NCBI RefSeq assembly: GCF_001668625.1 | Contig: NZ_LZLJ01000049.1 | Span: forward strand, 1-64,000 | Direction of reading: 5' to 3' | Length of the DNA: 64,000 nucleotides | DNA from: Mycobacterium sp. 1274756.6 | GTDB taxonomy: Bacteria > Actinomycetota > Actinomycetes > Mycobacteriales > Mycobacteriaceae | In this document: in pieces, positions 1-9,575 of the stretch | Position numbering within the stretch: position 1 is the first letter of the stretch | Layout of the letters: every line of letters starts with the position of its first letter | The notes under the pieces: model-generated | Databases searched by the model: none | Seen by the model: the letters and a program-made list of their open reading frames with translations, nothing else | Told to the model about the DNA's origin: nothing | Translations under genes and position numbers: made by a program

Positions 1-26
1 GGCGGAGGCCCGGCCGGGCCTCCGCC
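1..26 (-). terminator. Perfect GC-rich hairpin just downstream of ansA
   Basis: A perfect 13-bp inverted repeat with no loop spacing (GGCGGAGGCCCGG and its complement) ends five bases after the ansA stop. A strong stem without a clear T tract is typical of proposed mycobacterial terminators. It may serve ansA alone or also a convergent gene outside the window. The structure is seen directly; the function is inferred. Confidence 0.6.
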
Positions 27-31
27 CGTCG

Positions 32-961
32 CTACCCCCACCGCTCGATCACCTCGGCCACCGGTGCGCCGATGGCCAGCGCCGCCATCATCAGCACCCG
101 CGCCTGCGACGGGCGCAGCCGCGGCACCAGCACCGCCCCGGCGTCCAGCAGCGCCCGGCCCGGACCGTAGGCGGGCCGGACCTGCCCGCCGACGACCCGG
201 GTCGACACCGCCACCGGCACCCCGGCCGCGCAGTGCCGCGCCACCGCCTCGATGACCGGGGGGCCGGCGTTGCCGGTGCCCAACGCCTCGAGCACCAGCC
301 CGCGCGCCCCCGCGGCCACCCCGGCATCCAGCGCCGTGCCGTCGGCGCCGGGGTAGACCGCGACGATGTCCACCCGCGGCGGGTCGGCCGCACCAGCCAG
401 TTGCGGGCGCTCCTTGGCCGCGGTGAACTCGACCGCGCCGTCGCGCACCGCGCCGAGCACCGGACCGGCGAACCCGACCAGGTCGGTGGTGGTGGTCTTG
501 ACCACCCCCAGCGGGGCCAGCACCCGCCCCGCGAAGCACACCAGCACACCCCGCTCGGCAGCCTCCGGGCTGGCGGCCAGCGTCAGCGCATCCCGCAGGT
601 TGCCCGGCCCGTCGGCGTCGGGGGCGTCGCCGCTGCGCTGCGCGCCGGTCACCACCACCGGGGCGGCGCCGGGATAGGTCAGCTCCAGCCACAGCGCGGT
701 CTCCTCGATGCTGTCGGTGCCGTGGGTGACCACCACGCCGCCGTGCTCGGCGGCGGCGCTCACCGCCGCACCGATCCGCTGCCAGTCCGTCGGGGTCAGC
801 GCCGCGCTGTCGGCGGCCAGCAGGTCGACCACGCGCACCGGCCGGTCGCCGGCCAGTCCGGCGACCAGATCCGCGCCGGAGCGGGTGGGGCGCAGCACGC
901 CGTGCCCATCGTCGCTGGTGGCGATCGTTCCTCCGGTGGTGATGACGGTGAGGGTGGCCAT
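32..961 (-). CDS. ansA: L-asparaginase (type I/II asparaginase family)
   Basis: This 309-residue enzyme hydrolyses L-asparagine to aspartate and ammonia. The N-terminal motif TTGGTIA (residues 8-14) carries the nucleophilic threonine, and THGTDSIEE (79-87) carries the second catalytic Thr-Asp pair, so both active-site signatures are intact. There is no signal peptide, which suggests a cytosolic form. The reading frame stays open upstream, but the ATG at 961 gives the family N-terminus and lies 6 nt after a GATGAT hexamer, so I chose it. The gene diverges from lspA, as in M. tuberculosis (ansA next to lspA, from memory). Substrate preference (asparagine versus glutamine) cannot be read from the sequence. 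Confidence 0.93.
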   Translation of the reverse strand: MATLTVITTGGTIATSDDGHGVLRPTRSGADLVAGLAGDRPVRVVDLLAADSAALTPTDWQRIGAAVSAAAEHGGVVVTHGTDSIEETALWLELTYPGAAPVVVTGAQRSGDAPDADGPGNLRDALTLAASPEAAERGVLVCFAGRVLAPLGVVKTTTTDLVGFAGPVLGAVRDGAVEFTAAKERPQLAGAADPPRVDIVAVYPGADGTALDAGVAAGARGLVLEALGTGNAGPPVIEAVARHCAAGVPVAVSTRVVGGQVRPAYGPGRALLDAGAVLVPRLRPSQARVLMMAALAIGAPVAEVIERWG

Positions 962-967
962 GGCCCG

Positions 968-1011
968 ATCATCCCCCACGACGTCGGGGGTGAACCCGGT
1001 TGGGGGATGAT
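968..1011. promoter_or_regulatory. Symmetric divergent promoter region, ansA/lspA
   Basis: A perfect 11-bp inverted repeat, ATCATCCCCCA (968-978) and TGGGGGATGAT (1001-1011), lies between the two starts. Each arm contains a GATGAT hexamer placed exactly 6 nt before a start codon: minus strand to the ansA ATG at 961, plus strand to a GTG at 1018. This suggests mirror-image leaderless promoters, possibly with a shared regulator. GATGAT departs from the TANNNT consensus, so promoter activity is inferred. Confidence 0.5.
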
Positions 1012-1017
1012 GGACCC

Positions 1018-1587
1018 GTGGCCGAGGAATCAACGGACTCCGTGGAGACGGCGAGTGGCTCGCCCGGCGCCGACGCCGCAGGCAGACCACCGCGTCGGCT
1101 GCGGCTGCTGCTGTCGGTGGCCGCGGTGGTGCTGGCGGTCGACATCGTCACCAAGGTGCTGGCGGTGCGGCTGCTCACCCCGGGCCAGCCGGTGTCGATC
1201 ATCGGTGACACCGTCACCTGGACGCTGGTGCGCAACTCCGGTGCGGCGTTCTCGATGGCGACCGGCTACACCTGGCTGCTCACCCTGATCGCGACCGGGG
1301 TGGTGGTCGGCATCGTGTGGATGGGCCGGCGCCTGGTGTCGCCGTGGTGGGCGATCGGGCTGGGCATGATCCTGGGCGGCGCGATGGGCAACCTGGTCGA
1401 CCGGTTCTTCCGCTCACCGGGCCCGCTGCAGGGCCACGTCGTCGACTTCCTGTCGATCGGCTGGTGGCCGGTGTTCAACGTCGCCGACCCGGCCGTGGTC
1501 GGCGGCGCCATCCTGCTGGTGGCGCTGTCGCTGCTCGGCTTCGACTTCGACACGGTGGGACGGCAGCAGGCCGACCAGACCCGATGA
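1018..1587 (+). CDS. lspA: Lipoprotein signal peptidase II
   Basis: LspA is the integral membrane aspartyl protease that removes the signal peptide of prolipoproteins after Lgt has lipidated the lipobox cysteine; lgt lies at about 49.8 kb in this window. The 189-residue protein has four hydrophobic segments after a hydrophilic N-terminus. The two catalytic aspartates are visible in GNLVDRFF (Asp128) and FNVADPAVV (Asp157). A TTG six codons upstream is also possible, but GTG 1018 sits 6 nt after GATGAT and fits the short hydrophilic leader of mycobacterial LspA. The 3' end overlaps the next gene by ATGA, indicating translational coupling. Confidence 0.95.
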   Translation: MAEESTDSVETASGSPGADAAGRPPRRLRLLLSVAAVVLAVDIVTKVLAVRLLTPGQPVSIIGDTVTWTLVRNSGAAFSMATGYTWLLTLIATGVVVGIVWMGRRLVSPWWAIGLGMILGGAMGNLVDRFFRSPGPLQGHVVDFLSIGWWPVFNVADPAVVGGAILLVALSLLGFDFDTVGRQQADQTR

Positions 1588-2510
1588 CCGACCGGGCGAT
1601 GCCGGTGCCGGAGGGCCTGGCGGGCATGCGGGTGGATGCCGGGTTGGCCCGGCTACTCGGGCTGTCGCGCACCGCGGTGGCCACCATCGCCGAGAGCGGG
1701 GGCGTCGAGCTCGACGGGGCGCCGGTGGGCAAATCCGACCGGCTCACCGCCGGGGCCTGGCTGCAGGTGCGGCTGCCCGAGCCGGCCGCGCCGCCGCAGA
1801 ACACCCCGGTCGAGGTGGAGGGTATGACGGTCCTGTACTCCGACGAGGACATCGTGGCGGTGGACAAACCGCCCGGGGTGGCCGCGCACGCCTCGGTCGG
1901 CTGGACCGGCCCGACGGTGCTGGGCGGGCTGGCCGCCGCCGGCTACCGGATCACCACCTCCGGGGTCCCGGAGCGCCAGGGCATCGTGCAGCGCCTGGAC
2001 GTCGGCACCTCGGGGGTGATGGTGGTGGCGCTGTCCGAGCGCGCCTACACCGCGCTGAAGCGGGCGTTCAAGGCCCGCACCGTGGAGAAGCGCTACCACG
2101 CGCTGGTGCAGGGCCACCCGGACCCGTCCAGCGGCACCATCGACGCGCCGATCGGGCGGCACCGCGGCCACGACTGGAAGTTCGCGGTCACCGAGCGGGG
2201 CCGCGACAGCCGCACCCACTACGACACCCTGGAGGCGTTCGTCGCCGCCAGCCTGCTCGACGTGCACCTGGAGACCGGCCGCACCCACCAGATCCGGGTG
2301 CACTTCGCCGCCCTGCATCACCCGTGCTGCGGGGATCTGACCTACGGTGCCGACCCGGTGCTGGCCGGCCGGCTGGGCCTGGAGCGGCAGTGGCTGCACG
2401 CGGTGTCGCTGGCGTTCACCCATCCCGGTGACGGCCGCCGGATGGAGATCACCAGCGACTACCCGGCCGACCTGGCGCACGCGCTGGCGGTGCTGCGCGC
2501 CCGCGGCTAG
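1584..2510 (+). CDS. RluA/RluD-family pseudouridine synthase
   Basis: The 308-residue protein probably isomerises specific uridines in 23S rRNA. An S4-like RNA-binding region occupies roughly residues 10-75. The catalytic domain starts near residue 85 with VAVDKPPGV, and the catalytic aspartate is Asp139 in QRLDVGTSG. The usual HRLD motif reads QRLD here. [10 protein letters not shown] near residue 233 is a further family signature. The start overlaps the lspA stop by ATGA, and lspA-rlu pairing is common in bacteria. The stop shares a CTAG with the convergent lipoprotein gene. The exact target uridine is not predictable. Confidence 0.9.
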   Translation: MTDRAMPVPEGLAGMRVDAGLARLLGLSRTAVATIAESGGVELDGAPVGKSDRLTAGAWLQVRLPEPAAPPQNTPVEVEGMTVLYSDEDIVAVDKPPGVAAHASVGWTGPTVLGGLAAAGYRITTSGVPERQGIVQRLDVGTSGVMVVALSERAYTALKRAFKARTVEKRYHALVQGHPDPSSGTIDAPIGRHRGHDWKFAVTERGRDSRTHYDTLEAFVAASLLDVHLETGRTHQIRVHFAALHHPCCGDLTYGADPVLAGRLGLERQWLHAVSLAFTHPGDGRRMEITSDYPADLAHALAVLRARG

Positions 2511-3571
2511 GCCGGCGCCGGGATCTCCAGCGGCAGCACGTCCACGCTGGCGGCGGTCGGCGGGAACGGCGAGTAGCTGACCCCGGCCGGGTGCGCGCCG
2601 ACCGGGACCGCGGTGTCCTCGGCGGCCGGGTCCAGGCTGACCACCGAGACGGTGTCGTCGGCGCTGTTGGTGACCCAGGCGTGGCTGCCCGCCTCGTCGA
2701 CGGCCACCCCGTGCGGCCCGGTGCCGGTGGCCACCGACTGGCGCACGCTCATCGCGGCGGTGTCGATCAGCGACACCGTGGTGCCCGGCTGGTCGGCGGT
2801 GCCCTCGTTGGCCGAGAGCACCGTGGCGCCGTCGGGGGTGATCGCCAGCTGCACCGGCAGGGCCGGAACCCCGACCGAGCCGACCACCGCGCGGCTGTCC
2901 AGGTCCACCTTGACCACCGACGGCGGCTCGGCGACCCCGGCGTAGCCGTGGCGCCCGTCCGGGCTCACCGCCACCTGCACCGTCCCGGCACCCACCGGGA
3001 TCGACCCGGTGACCGTGTCGGTGGCCGGGTCGATCAGATCCAGTGCGCCGCTGCCGGTGTTGGCGACCACCACCAGCGACCCGTCGGGCGCCGGCCGCAG
3101 CCCGTGCGGGCTGCCGCCCAGCTCGACGCGGCCCAGCGGCTGCAGGCCGGGCGCCTGGTAGACCCAGACCGCGCCGTCGTCGGAGGCGGTCACGTAGACC
3201 TTGCCAGCGGTCTCCACCACATGCGCCGGGTGCGCCCCGGTGCGCGCGATCCCGGTGACGGCGTAGGTGACCGGGTCGATCGCGACCACGGTGTCGTCGG
3301 CCTGCACGGCGTAGACGGTCATTCCGTCCGGGCTGACCTGAACGTTGTGCGGGTTGACCAGCCCGGTGAGGGTGACGGTGACGGTGCTGCTCGCGGCGTC
3401 GATGACGGTGAGGCTGTCGGCACCGTCGTCGGCCACCCACACCGACCCCACCGCGGGGCTGGCGGTGGGCGCGGTGCTGCTGTCCGACCCGGTCCGGTCA
3501 CCACCGCCGCCGCAGCCGGCGGCCAGCCCGAGGAGCAGCGCCGCGGCCAGCGCGCCGAGCCGGCGGCTCAC
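2507..3571 (-). CDS. YVTN-repeat beta-propeller lipoprotein
   Basis: The 354-residue protein begins with a short signal sequence and a lipobox, LAAGC, with the lipidated cysteine at position 20. A Ser/Thr/Gly-rich linker follows. The rest is a seven-blade-like propeller with repeats such as [22 protein letters not shown] and [11 protein letters not shown] (YncE/YVTN type). It should be anchored on the outer face of the cytoplasmic membrane. Ligand and function are unknown; such propellers often bind partners or nucleic acid. The GTG start overlaps the dodecin stop (GTGA at 3568-3571), so it is probably co-translated with dodecin, although dodecin is cytosolic. The stop shares CTAG with the pseudouridine synthase. 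Confidence 0.85.
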   Translation of the reverse strand: MSRRLGALAAALLLGLAAGCGGGGDRTGSDSSTAPTASPAVGSVWVADDGADSLTVIDAASSTVTVTLTGLVNPHNVQVSPDGMTVYAVQADDTVVAIDPVTYAVTGIARTGAHPAHVVETAGKVYVTASDDGAVWVYQAPGLQPLGRVELGGSPHGLRPAPDGSLVVVANTGSGALDLIDPATDTVTGSIPVGAGTVQVAVSPDGRHGYAGVAEPPSVVKVDLDSRAVVGSVGVPALPVQLAITPDGATVLSANEGTADQPGTTVSLIDTAAMSVRQSVATGTGPHGVAVDEAGSHAWVTNSADDTVSVVSLDPAAEDTAVPVGAHPAGVSYSPFPPTAASVDVLPLEIPAPA

Positions 3572-3789
3572 TGCGCGGAGTTCTGCGGCGGCCTGATCTT
3601 GAACGAGATCCGCAGCTTGGTGCGGTAGGTGATCTTGCCGGACTCATCGAGGGCCATGTCCTGCTCGACGACCTCGGCGACCCGGACGTCGTGGATGGTG
3701 TGCTGGGCCCGGCGCACCGCCTCGGCCGCCGCGTCCTCCCACGACACCGGGCTGGTACCGATCAACTCGGTGACCTTGTACACGCTCAT
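3568..3789 (-). CDS. Dodecin (flavin-binding dodecameric protein)
   Basis: The 73-residue protein matches bacterial dodecin along its whole length: MSVYKVTELIGTS at the start, the SWEDAAAEAVRRA helix and the terminal beta-strands with TYRTKLRISFKIR. Dodecins form hollow dodecamers that store or buffer FMN, riboflavin or CoA-type ligands and limit flavin photoreactivity. The start is fixed by a strong AGGAGG Shine-Dalgarno 6 nt upstream of ATG 3789, unlike most neighbours, which look leaderless. It is first in a two-gene unit with the propeller lipoprotein and diverges from dnaE1. Confidence 0.93.
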   Translation of the reverse strand: MSVYKVTELIGTSPVSWEDAAAEAVRRAQHTIHDVRVAEVVEQDMALDESGKITYRTKLRISFKIRPPQNSAQ

Positions 3790-3820
3790 TCGCTGCCTCC
3801 TCAAGCTTCCGCGAACCCTC

Positions 3821-3826
3821 AAGCTA
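3821..3826 (-). promoter_or_regulatory. Candidate -10 element for dodecin
   Basis: The minus strand reads TAGCTT here, about 31 nt upstream of the dodecin ATG. This gives an untranslated leader of about 25 nt that carries the AGGAGG site. No convincing -35 is visible. Confidence 0.4.
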
Positions 3827-3924
3827 GAACAGGTGGGGCGGCGCTGTCCGGGCAACCCCGGATTCCGTCGCGGCCGGGGCCGACACACGGAGGCGACACG
3901 CCCGACCGCGTCGGTGGCCGAGCC

Positions 3925-3930
3925 TAGACT
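3925..3930 (+). promoter_or_regulatory. Candidate -10 element for dnaE1
   Basis: TAGACT lies 9 nt before the dnaE1 ATG at 3940, and no Shine-Dalgarno is present between. This suggests a leaderless or nearly leaderless transcript. Confidence 0.45.
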
Positions 3931-3939
3931 GGGCGACCT

Positions 3940-6900
3940 ATGGACCGTTCCTTCGTGCATCTGCACAATCACACCGAGTTCTCGATGCTCGACGGTGCCG
4001 CGAAGATCGGCCCGATGCTGGCGGAGGCCGAGCGTCTCGGCATGCCGGCGGTGGGCATGACCGACCACGGAAACATGTTCGGCGCCAGCGACTTCTACAA
4101 CGCCGCCACCGACGCCGGGATCAAACCGATCATCGGGGTGGAGGCCTACGTCGCGCCCGGCTCCCGCTTCGACACCAAACGGGTGCGCTGGGGCGACCCG
4201 AGCCAGAAGGGCGACGACGTCTCCGGCAGCGGCGCCTACACCCACCTGACCATGGTCGCCGAGAACGCCACCGGGCTGCGCAACCTGTTCAAGCTGTCCT
4301 CGCTGGCCTCCTTCGAGGGTCAGCTGGGCAAGTGGTCGCGGATGGACGCGGAGATCCTCGCCGAGCACGCCGCCGGCATCATCGCCACCACCGGCTGCCC
4401 GTCGGGGGAGGTGCAGACCCGGCTGCGGCTGGGGCAGTTCCGTGAGGCGCTGGAGTCGGCCGCCAAATGGCGCGAGATCTTCGGGCCGGACAACTACTTC
4501 CTGGAGTTGATGGACCACGGGCTGCAGATCGAGCAGCGGGTGCGCGACGGCCTGCTGGAGATCGGGCGGACCCTCGACATCCCGCCGCTGGCCACCAACG
4601 ACTGCCACTACGTGACCCGCGACGCCGCCCAGGGCCACGAGGCGCTGCTGTGCGTGCAGACCGGCAAGACGCTGTCGGACCCGACCCGGTTCAAGTTCGA
4701 CGGCGACGGCTACTACCTGAAGTCGGCCGCCGAGATGCGCGCGCTGTGGGACCAGCAGGTGCCCGGCGCCTGCGACGCCACCCTGCTGATCGCCGAGCGG
4801 GTGGAGTCCTACGCCGACGTGTGGACCCCGCGCAACCGGATGCCGGTCTTCCCGGTGCCCGACGGCCACGACCCGGCGTCCTGGCTGCGCCACGAGGTCG
4901 ACGCCGGGCTGGCCGCCCGGTTCCCCGCCGGGGTGCCCGCCGGCTACACCGAGCGGGCCGGCTACGAGATCGAGGTGATCTGCAACGCCGGGTTCCCGTC
5001 CTACTTCCTCATCGTCGCCGACCTGATCAACTACGCCCGCTCGGTCGGCATCCGGGTGGGGCCCGGGCGCGGCTCGGCCGCCGGGTCGCTGGTGGCCTAC
5101 GCGCTGCGCATCACCGACATCGACCCGATCCCGCACGGCCTGCTCTTCGAGCGGTTCCTCAACCCGGAACGCACCTCGATGCCCGACATCGACATCGACT
5201 TCGACGACCGGCGCCGCGGCGAGATGGTGCGCTACGCCGCCGACAAGTGGGGCAGCGACCGGGTGGCGCAGGTCATCACCTTCGGCACGATCAAAACGAA
5301 AGCGGCGCTGAAGGATTCGGCGCGGGTGCACTACGGTCAGCCGGGTTTCGCGATCGCCGACCGGATCTCCAAGGCGCTGCCGCCGCCGATCATGGCCAAG
5401 GACATCCCGCTGTCGGGGATCACCGACCCGACCCACGAGCGCTACAAGGAGGCCGCCGAGGTCCGCGGCCTGATCGACACCGACCCCGACGTGCGCACCA
5501 TCTATCAGACCGCGCTCAGCCTCGAGGGCCTGGTCCGCAACGCCGGGGTGCACGCGTGTGCGGTGATCATGAGCTCCGAGCCGCTCATCGACGCGATCCC
5601 GCTGTGGAAACGCCCGCAGGACGGGGCGATCATCACCGGCTGGGACTACCCGTCGTGCGAGGCGATCGGCCTGCTGAAGATGGACTTCCTCGGGCTGCGC
5701 AACCTGACGATCATCGGCGACGCCATCGACAACATCAAGGCCAACCGCGGCATCGACCTGGACCTGGAGTCGGTGCCGATGGACGACCCAGCCACCTACG
5801 AACTGCTCGGCCGCGGCGACACCCTGGGGGTCTTCCAGCTCGACGGCGGCCCGATGCGCGATCTGCTGCGGCGCATGCAGCCCACCGGCTTCGACGACAT
5901 CGTCGCGGTGCTCGCGCTGTACCGGCCCGGCCCGATGGGCCAGAACGCCCACAACGACTACGCCGACCGCAAGAACGGCCGCCAGGCGGTCAAACCCATC
6001 CACCCGGAGCTGGCCGAGCCGCTCGCGGAGATCCTGGCCGAGACCTACGGGCTCATCGTCTACCAGGAACAGATCATGCGGATCGCGCAGAAGGTGGCCG
6101 GCTACTCCCTGGCCCGCGCCGACATCCTGCGCAAGGCGATGGGCAAGAAGAAGGCCGAGGTGCTCGAAGCCGAGTTCTCCGGCTTCTCCGAGGGCATGAC
6201 CGCCAACGGGTTCTCCGCCGCCGCGATCAAGGCGCTGTGGGACACCGTGTTGCCGTTCGCCGGGTACGCGTTCAACAAGTCGCACGCCGCCGGCTACGGC
6301 CTGGTGTCCTACTGGACCGCCTACCTGAAGGCCAACTACCCGGCGGAGTACATGGCCGGGCTGTTGACCTCGGTCGGCGACGACAAGGACAAGGCGGCGG
6401 TGTACCTGGCCGACTGCCGGCGGCTGGGCATCACCGTGATGCCGCCCGACGTCAACGAGTCCGGGATGAACTTCGCCTCGGTGGGCTCCGACATCCGCTA
6501 CGGGCTCGGCGCGGTGCGCAACGTCGGCGCCAACGTGGTCAGCTCGCTGATCGCCAGCCGCACCGAGAAGGGCAAGTTCACCGACTTCTCCGACTACCTC
6601 AACAAGATCGACATCGGCGCCTGCAACAAGAAGGTGACCGAGTCGCTGATCAAGGCCGGCGCGTTCGACTCGCTCGGCCATCCCCGCAAGGGGCTGTTCC
6701 TGGTGCACACCGACGCGGTCGAGTCGGTGCTGGGCACCAAGAAGGCCGCCGCGGTGGGCCAGTTCGACCTGTTCGGCGGCGGCGACGCGGCCGGCGGCGA
6801 CGCGGTGTTCACCATCCGGGTGCCCGAGGAAGAGTGGGACGACAAGCACAAGCTGGCGCTGGAGCGCGAGATGCTGGGCCTGTATGTCTCCGGGCACCCG

Positions 6901-7473
6901 CTGACCGGCATCGCGCACCTGCTGGCCGCCCAGGTCGACACCCAGATTCCGGCGATCCTGGAGGGGGCGGTGGCCAACGACACCCAGGTGCGGGTCGGCG
7001 GCATCCTGGCGTCGGTGAACCGGCGGGTCAACCGCAACGGCATGCCGTGGGCGTCGGCGCAGATCGAGGACCTCACCGGCGGCATCGAGGTGATGTTCTT
7101 CCCGCACACCTACTCCGCCTACGGCGCCGAGGTCGCCGACGACGCGGTCGTGCTGGTCAGTGGCAAGGTGCGCATCCAGGACGACCGGATCTCGCTGATC
7201 GCCAACGAGCTGGTGGTGCCGGACTTCTCCGCCGGGGCGGCCGACCGGCCGCTGGCGGTGAGCCTGCCCACCCGGCAGTGCACCATCGACAAGGTGAGCG
7301 CGCTCAAACAGGTGCTCACCCGCCACCCCGGCACCGCTCAGGTGCAGCTGCGGCTGGTCAACGGCGACCGGGTGACCGTGCTGGAGTTGGACTCCTCGTG
7401 GCGGGTCACCCCGTCCTCAGCGCTGATGGGCGACCTCAAGGCGCTGCTGGGGCCGGGCTGTCTGAGCGGCTGA
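3940..7473 (+). CDS. dnaE1: Replicative DNA polymerase III alpha subunit
   Basis: This 1177-residue protein is the main replicative polymerase of mycobacteria. The N-terminal PHP domain starts with [13 protein letters not shown] and MTDHGNM, with histidine and aspartate metal ligands intact; in M. tuberculosis DnaE1 this domain provides 3'-5' proofreading (established knowledge). The palm active site is seen at PDIDIDFDD (from residue 415), after the [12 protein letters not shown] segment. The fingers, a helix-hairpin-helix region, an OB fold ([13 protein letters not shown]) and the C-terminal domain follow. Length and near-identity with M. tuberculosis DnaE1 (recalled) leave little doubt. 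It stands alone, with convergent fadeout into the fasciclin gene 11 bp downstream. Confidence 0.98.
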   Translation: MDRSFVHLHNHTEFSMLDGAAKIGPMLAEAERLGMPAVGMTDHGNMFGASDFYNAATDAGIKPIIGVEAYVAPGSRFDTKRVRWGDPSQKGDDVSGSGAYTHLTMVAENATGLRNLFKLSSLASFEGQLGKWSRMDAEILAEHAAGIIATTGCPSGEVQTRLRLGQFREALESAAKWREIFGPDNYFLELMDHGLQIEQRVRDGLLEIGRTLDIPPLATNDCHYVTRDAAQGHEALLCVQTGKTLSDPTRFKFDGDGYYLKSAAEMRALWDQQVPGACDATLLIAERVESYADVWTPRNRMPVFPVPDGHDPASWLRHEVDAGLAARFPAGVPAGYTERAGYEIEVICNAGFPSYFLIVADLINYARSVGIRVGPGRGSAAGSLVAYALRITDIDPIPHGLLFERFLNPERTSMPDIDIDFDDRRRGEMVRYAADKWGSDRVAQVITFGTIKTKAALKDSARVHYGQPGFAIADRISKALPPPIMAKDIPLSGITDPTHERYKEAAEVRGLIDTDPDVRTIYQTALSLEGLVRNAGVHACAVIMSSEPLIDAIPLWKRPQDGAIITGWDYPSCEAIGLLKMDFLGLRNLTIIGDAIDNIKANRGIDLDLESVPMDDPATYELLGRGDTLGVFQLDGGPMRDLLRRMQPTGFDDIVAVLALYRPGPMGQNAHNDYADRKNGRQAVKPIHPELAEPLAEILAETYGLIVYQEQIMRIAQKVAGYSLARADILRKAMGKKKAEVLEAEFSGFSEGMTANGFSAAAIKALWDTVLPFAGYAFNKSHAAGYGLVSYWTAYLKANYPAEYMAGLLTSVGDDKDKAAVYLADCRRLGITVMPPDVNESGMNFASVGSDIRYGLGAVRNVGANVVSSLIASRTEKGKFTDFSDYLNKIDIGACNKKVTESLIKAGAFDSLGHPRKGLFLVHTDAVESVLGTKKAAAVGQFDLFGGGDAAGGDAVFTIRVPEEEWDDKHKLALEREMLGLYVSGHPLTGIAHLLAAQVDTQIPAILEGAVANDTQVRVGGILASVNRRVNRNGMPWASAQIEDLTGGIEVMFFPHTYSAYGAEVADDAVVLVSGKVRIQDDRISLIANELVVPDFSAGAADRPLAVSLPTRQCTIDKVSALKQVLTRHPGTAQVQLRLVNGDRVTVLELDSSWRVTPSSALMGDLKALLGPGCLSG

Positions 7474-7484
7474 GCCGCGCCGGC

Positions 7485-8222
7485 TCAGCCCTCCTGCGGC
7501 GGCTCGGCTTCGGCGGTGGTCGCCGTGGTCTCCGGCGCCGCGGGTGCCTCGGTCGTCTCAGTGGCCTCGGTGGGCTCGCTGGTCTCGGTGGTGCCGGGGG
7601 AGCGGGTCGCGCCGGGCGCCTGGTCCGGGTCGAGCACGGCGTCGATGAGGTAGATCTGGGCGTTGCTGGCCTGGATGCCGCCGCAGACCACCTTGGCGGT
7701 GTCGTTGACCTCGACGTCGCCGCCCTTGCCGGTCACCTTGATCAGGGCGCCGTCCTGGGTGGGTCGCTCGCCGTGCACGTCGTCGGGGGCCAGCAGGCCC
7801 AGGAACACGTGGTAGTAGCCGAACCGGGTCAACTCCTCCACGCTGGAGTCCTTGAGGGCCTGCAGCTGTCCGGGCGGCAGCGCGGCGAACGCCTCGTTGG
7901 TCGGCGCGAACACCACGTACAGCCCGTTCTCGAGCACCGGGATGATGTTGGCGCCGGGGTTCACCTGCCCGGAGATCAGCCCGTTGAACGTGGAGATCTC
8001 GGGAATGGCGGCCAGCGCCGGGCCGACGGTGTCGCTGTTGAGCTCCTTCCAGTCCGGCACCGCCTCCTTGAAGTCGTCGCAGCCGGGCCCCTGCGGGTCG
8101 GGGACCCGCGCGGCCGGGGTGGTGGGGTCGGGTTCGGCCGCGGCGTCCACGGCCAGCGGCAACGAGACGGCGAGCGCGCCCGGCACGGCCACCCCGAGGG
8201 ATCTCCCGGCGCGAATCTTCAC
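7485..8222 (-). CDS. Secreted fasciclin-domain protein (MPT70/MPT83-like)
   Basis: The 245-residue protein has an N-terminal signal peptide with likely cleavage after VDAAA (about residue 29) and no lipobox cysteine, so it should be secreted rather than lipidated. A fasciclin (FAS1) domain covers about residues 60-200, with VFAPTNEAFAALP and the closing VCGGI...IYLIDAVL segment. Two cysteines (GPGCDDF and VVCGG) could form the disulfide known in MPT70. The C-terminal 40 residues are a Thr/Glu/Pro-rich low-complexity tail. The GTG start is fixed by AAGGAG six nt upstream. Its role is unknown; FAS1 proteins commonly mediate adhesion. Confidence 0.85.
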   Translation of the reverse strand: MKIRAGRSLGVAVPGALAVSLPLAVDAAAEPDPTTPAARVPDPQGPGCDDFKEAVPDWKELNSDTVGPALAAIPEISTFNGLISGQVNPGANIIPVLENGLYVVFAPTNEAFAALPPGQLQALKDSSVEELTRFGYYHVFLGLLAPDDVHGERPTQDGALIKVTGKGGDVEVNDTAKVVCGGIQASNAQIYLIDAVLDPDQAPGATRSPGTTETSEPTEATETTEAPAAPETTATTAEAEPPQEG

Positions 8223-8250
8223 AATCGACTCCTTTGTCAGGTCGTATCGC

Positions 8251-8256
8251 ATGGTA
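8251..8256 (-). promoter_or_regulatory. Candidate -10 element for the fasciclin gene
   Basis: The minus strand reads TACCAT 28 nt upstream of the GTG start, followed by a short leader containing AAAGGAG. This arrangement fits a leadered transcript. Confidence 0.4.
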
Positions 8257-8302
8257 AGGGCAGTGCTTCTCGACACCCAAGTCGCTCCGCGGCGCCGATT
8301 CG

Positions 8303-9535
8303 TTACTCGGGGCGGCGATGGATCTGCCCGGCCTTCATCACGAAGGCCACCCGGCCGGTCACCGCGATGTCGGTCAGCGGGTCGCCGGGCACGGCGATCA
8401 GGTCGGCGGTCTTGCCCGCGGCGATCACCCCGAGGTCGTCGAGGCGCAGCAGTTCGGCGGCGACGCTGGTGGCCGCCCGCAGCGCCCGCAGCGGGCTGAT
8501 CCCGGTGGAGACCAGCATCGGGAACTCCCGCCAGTTCTCGGCATGGTCGAACATGCCCGCGTCGGTGCCGAACGCGATCCGCACGTCGCTGTCGGCCAGC
8601 CGTTCCGCGGCCTCCAGCAGCGGGCCGCGGTACCGGCGGAACTTGCGCAGCACGTGCTCGGGCAGGTCGGCGAAGAACGGGTCGTCGGGTTCGCGGTGCG
8701 CCCCGGTGAGGATGGCGTACTGGGTGGGCACCACGAACACCCCGGCGTCCTCGATCATCCGCAGCGCCGCCGCTGACGCCAGGTTGCCGTGTTCGATGCT
8801 GCGCACCCCGGCGCGCACCGCGCGGCGGATGCCTTCGTCGCCGTAGCAGTGCGGGGTGGCCGGCACGCCCAGGTCCGCGGCGGTGGTCACCAGCGCGGTC
8901 ATCTCCTCCTGGCTGTAGGTGGCGTGGCCGGGATCGTCGGTGGGGGAGGCGAACCCGCCGGTGGCGGCGAACTTGATCCAGTCCGCCCCGGCCCGGATCT
9001 CGCGGCGCACCCGGCCGCGGATCTCCGCGGCCCCGTCGGCGGCCGCCAGCTCCAGCGGCCGCACCGGGTCCTGGTACTGGTCGGCGAGCAGCCCGCTGAA
9101 GTCGCCGTGCCCGCCGCGCGCGGACAGCAGGTGCGGCGCCACCACCATCCGCGGCCCCTCGACCAGGCCGGCGGCGACCGCGTCGCGCAGGTCCACGGTC
9201 GGGTAACCCAGGTCGGCGCAGCCCAGGTCGCGGATGGTGGTGAACCCGTTGTGCAGCAGGGTGCGCAGCACCGGCAGCGCCCGCAGCGCCTTGGCGGTGG
9301 CCGACTCGGCCGCCAGCGCGCCCAGCGGCGGGCGCACCGCGACGTGGGTGTGGCAGTCGATGAAGCCCGGACACAGGGTGTGCCCGGTCAGGTCCACCAC
9401 CGTCGTGCCGGGCGGCGCGGCCAGGTCCGCGCCGACCGCGCTGATCCGGTCCCCGGTCACCAGCACCTGTTGCGCCACGGCGGTGTCGGCGAGCCCGTCC
9501 CACACCCGGGCGCCGGTGAGCAGCGTGGCGGCCAT
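8303..9535 (-). CDS. Amidohydrolase, imidazolonepropionase/prolidase-like
   Basis: This 410-residue protein belongs to the metal-dependent amidohydrolase superfamily (COG1228 type). The HxH pair is His62 and His64 in DCHTHV, the carboxylatable lysine is Lys188 in WIKFAATGG, further ligands are His229 (TPHCYGDE) and His249 (SIEHGN), and the catalytic aspartate is Asp325 in FGTDAGMF. All ligands of a binuclear site are present. The C-terminal AGKTADLIAVPGDPL segment closes the small beta-domain. The substrate cannot be read; relatives cleave Xaa-Pro dipeptides, imidazolonepropionate or organophosphates. The gene diverges from the crotonase gene with a 40-bp gap. Confidence 0.88.
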   Translation of the reverse strand: MAATLLTGARVWDGLADTAVAQQVLVTGDRISAVGADLAAPPGTTVVDLTGHTLCPGFIDCHTHVAVRPPLGALAAESATAKALRALPVLRTLLHNGFTTIRDLGCADLGYPTVDLRDAVAAGLVEGPRMVVAPHLLSARGGHGDFSGLLADQYQDPVRPLELAAADGAAEIRGRVRREIRAGADWIKFAATGGFASPTDDPGHATYSQEEMTALVTTAADLGVPATPHCYGDEGIRRAVRAGVRSIEHGNLASAAALRMIEDAGVFVVPTQYAILTGAHREPDDPFFADLPEHVLRKFRRYRGPLLEAAERLADSDVRIAFGTDAGMFDHAENWREFPMLVSTGISPLRALRAATSVAAELLRLDDLGVIAAGKTADLIAVPGDPLTDIAVTGRVAFVMKAGQIHRRPE

Positions 9536-9541
9536 CCCCCC

Positions 9542-9568
9542 ACGCTAAGCGCCGCGGACCGCTAACGT
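9542..9568. promoter_or_regulatory. Divergent -10 elements, amidohydrolase and crotonase
   Basis: On the minus strand TAGCGT (9547-9542) lies 6 nt before the amidohydrolase ATG. On the plus strand TAACGT (9563-9568) lies 7 nt before the crotonase ATG. Neither gene has a Shine-Dalgarno, so both are probably leaderless. Confidence 0.5.
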
Positions 9569-9575
9569 CGGGAGT

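Noticed and set aside
3568..7326. A 1252-codon open frame antisense to dnaE1 that runs into the dodecin frame
   Set aside because: It is a GC-bias shadow of dnaE1, rich in Arg, His, Gly and Val with no domain. Only the last 73 codons (dodecin) are real, with their own ribosome site.
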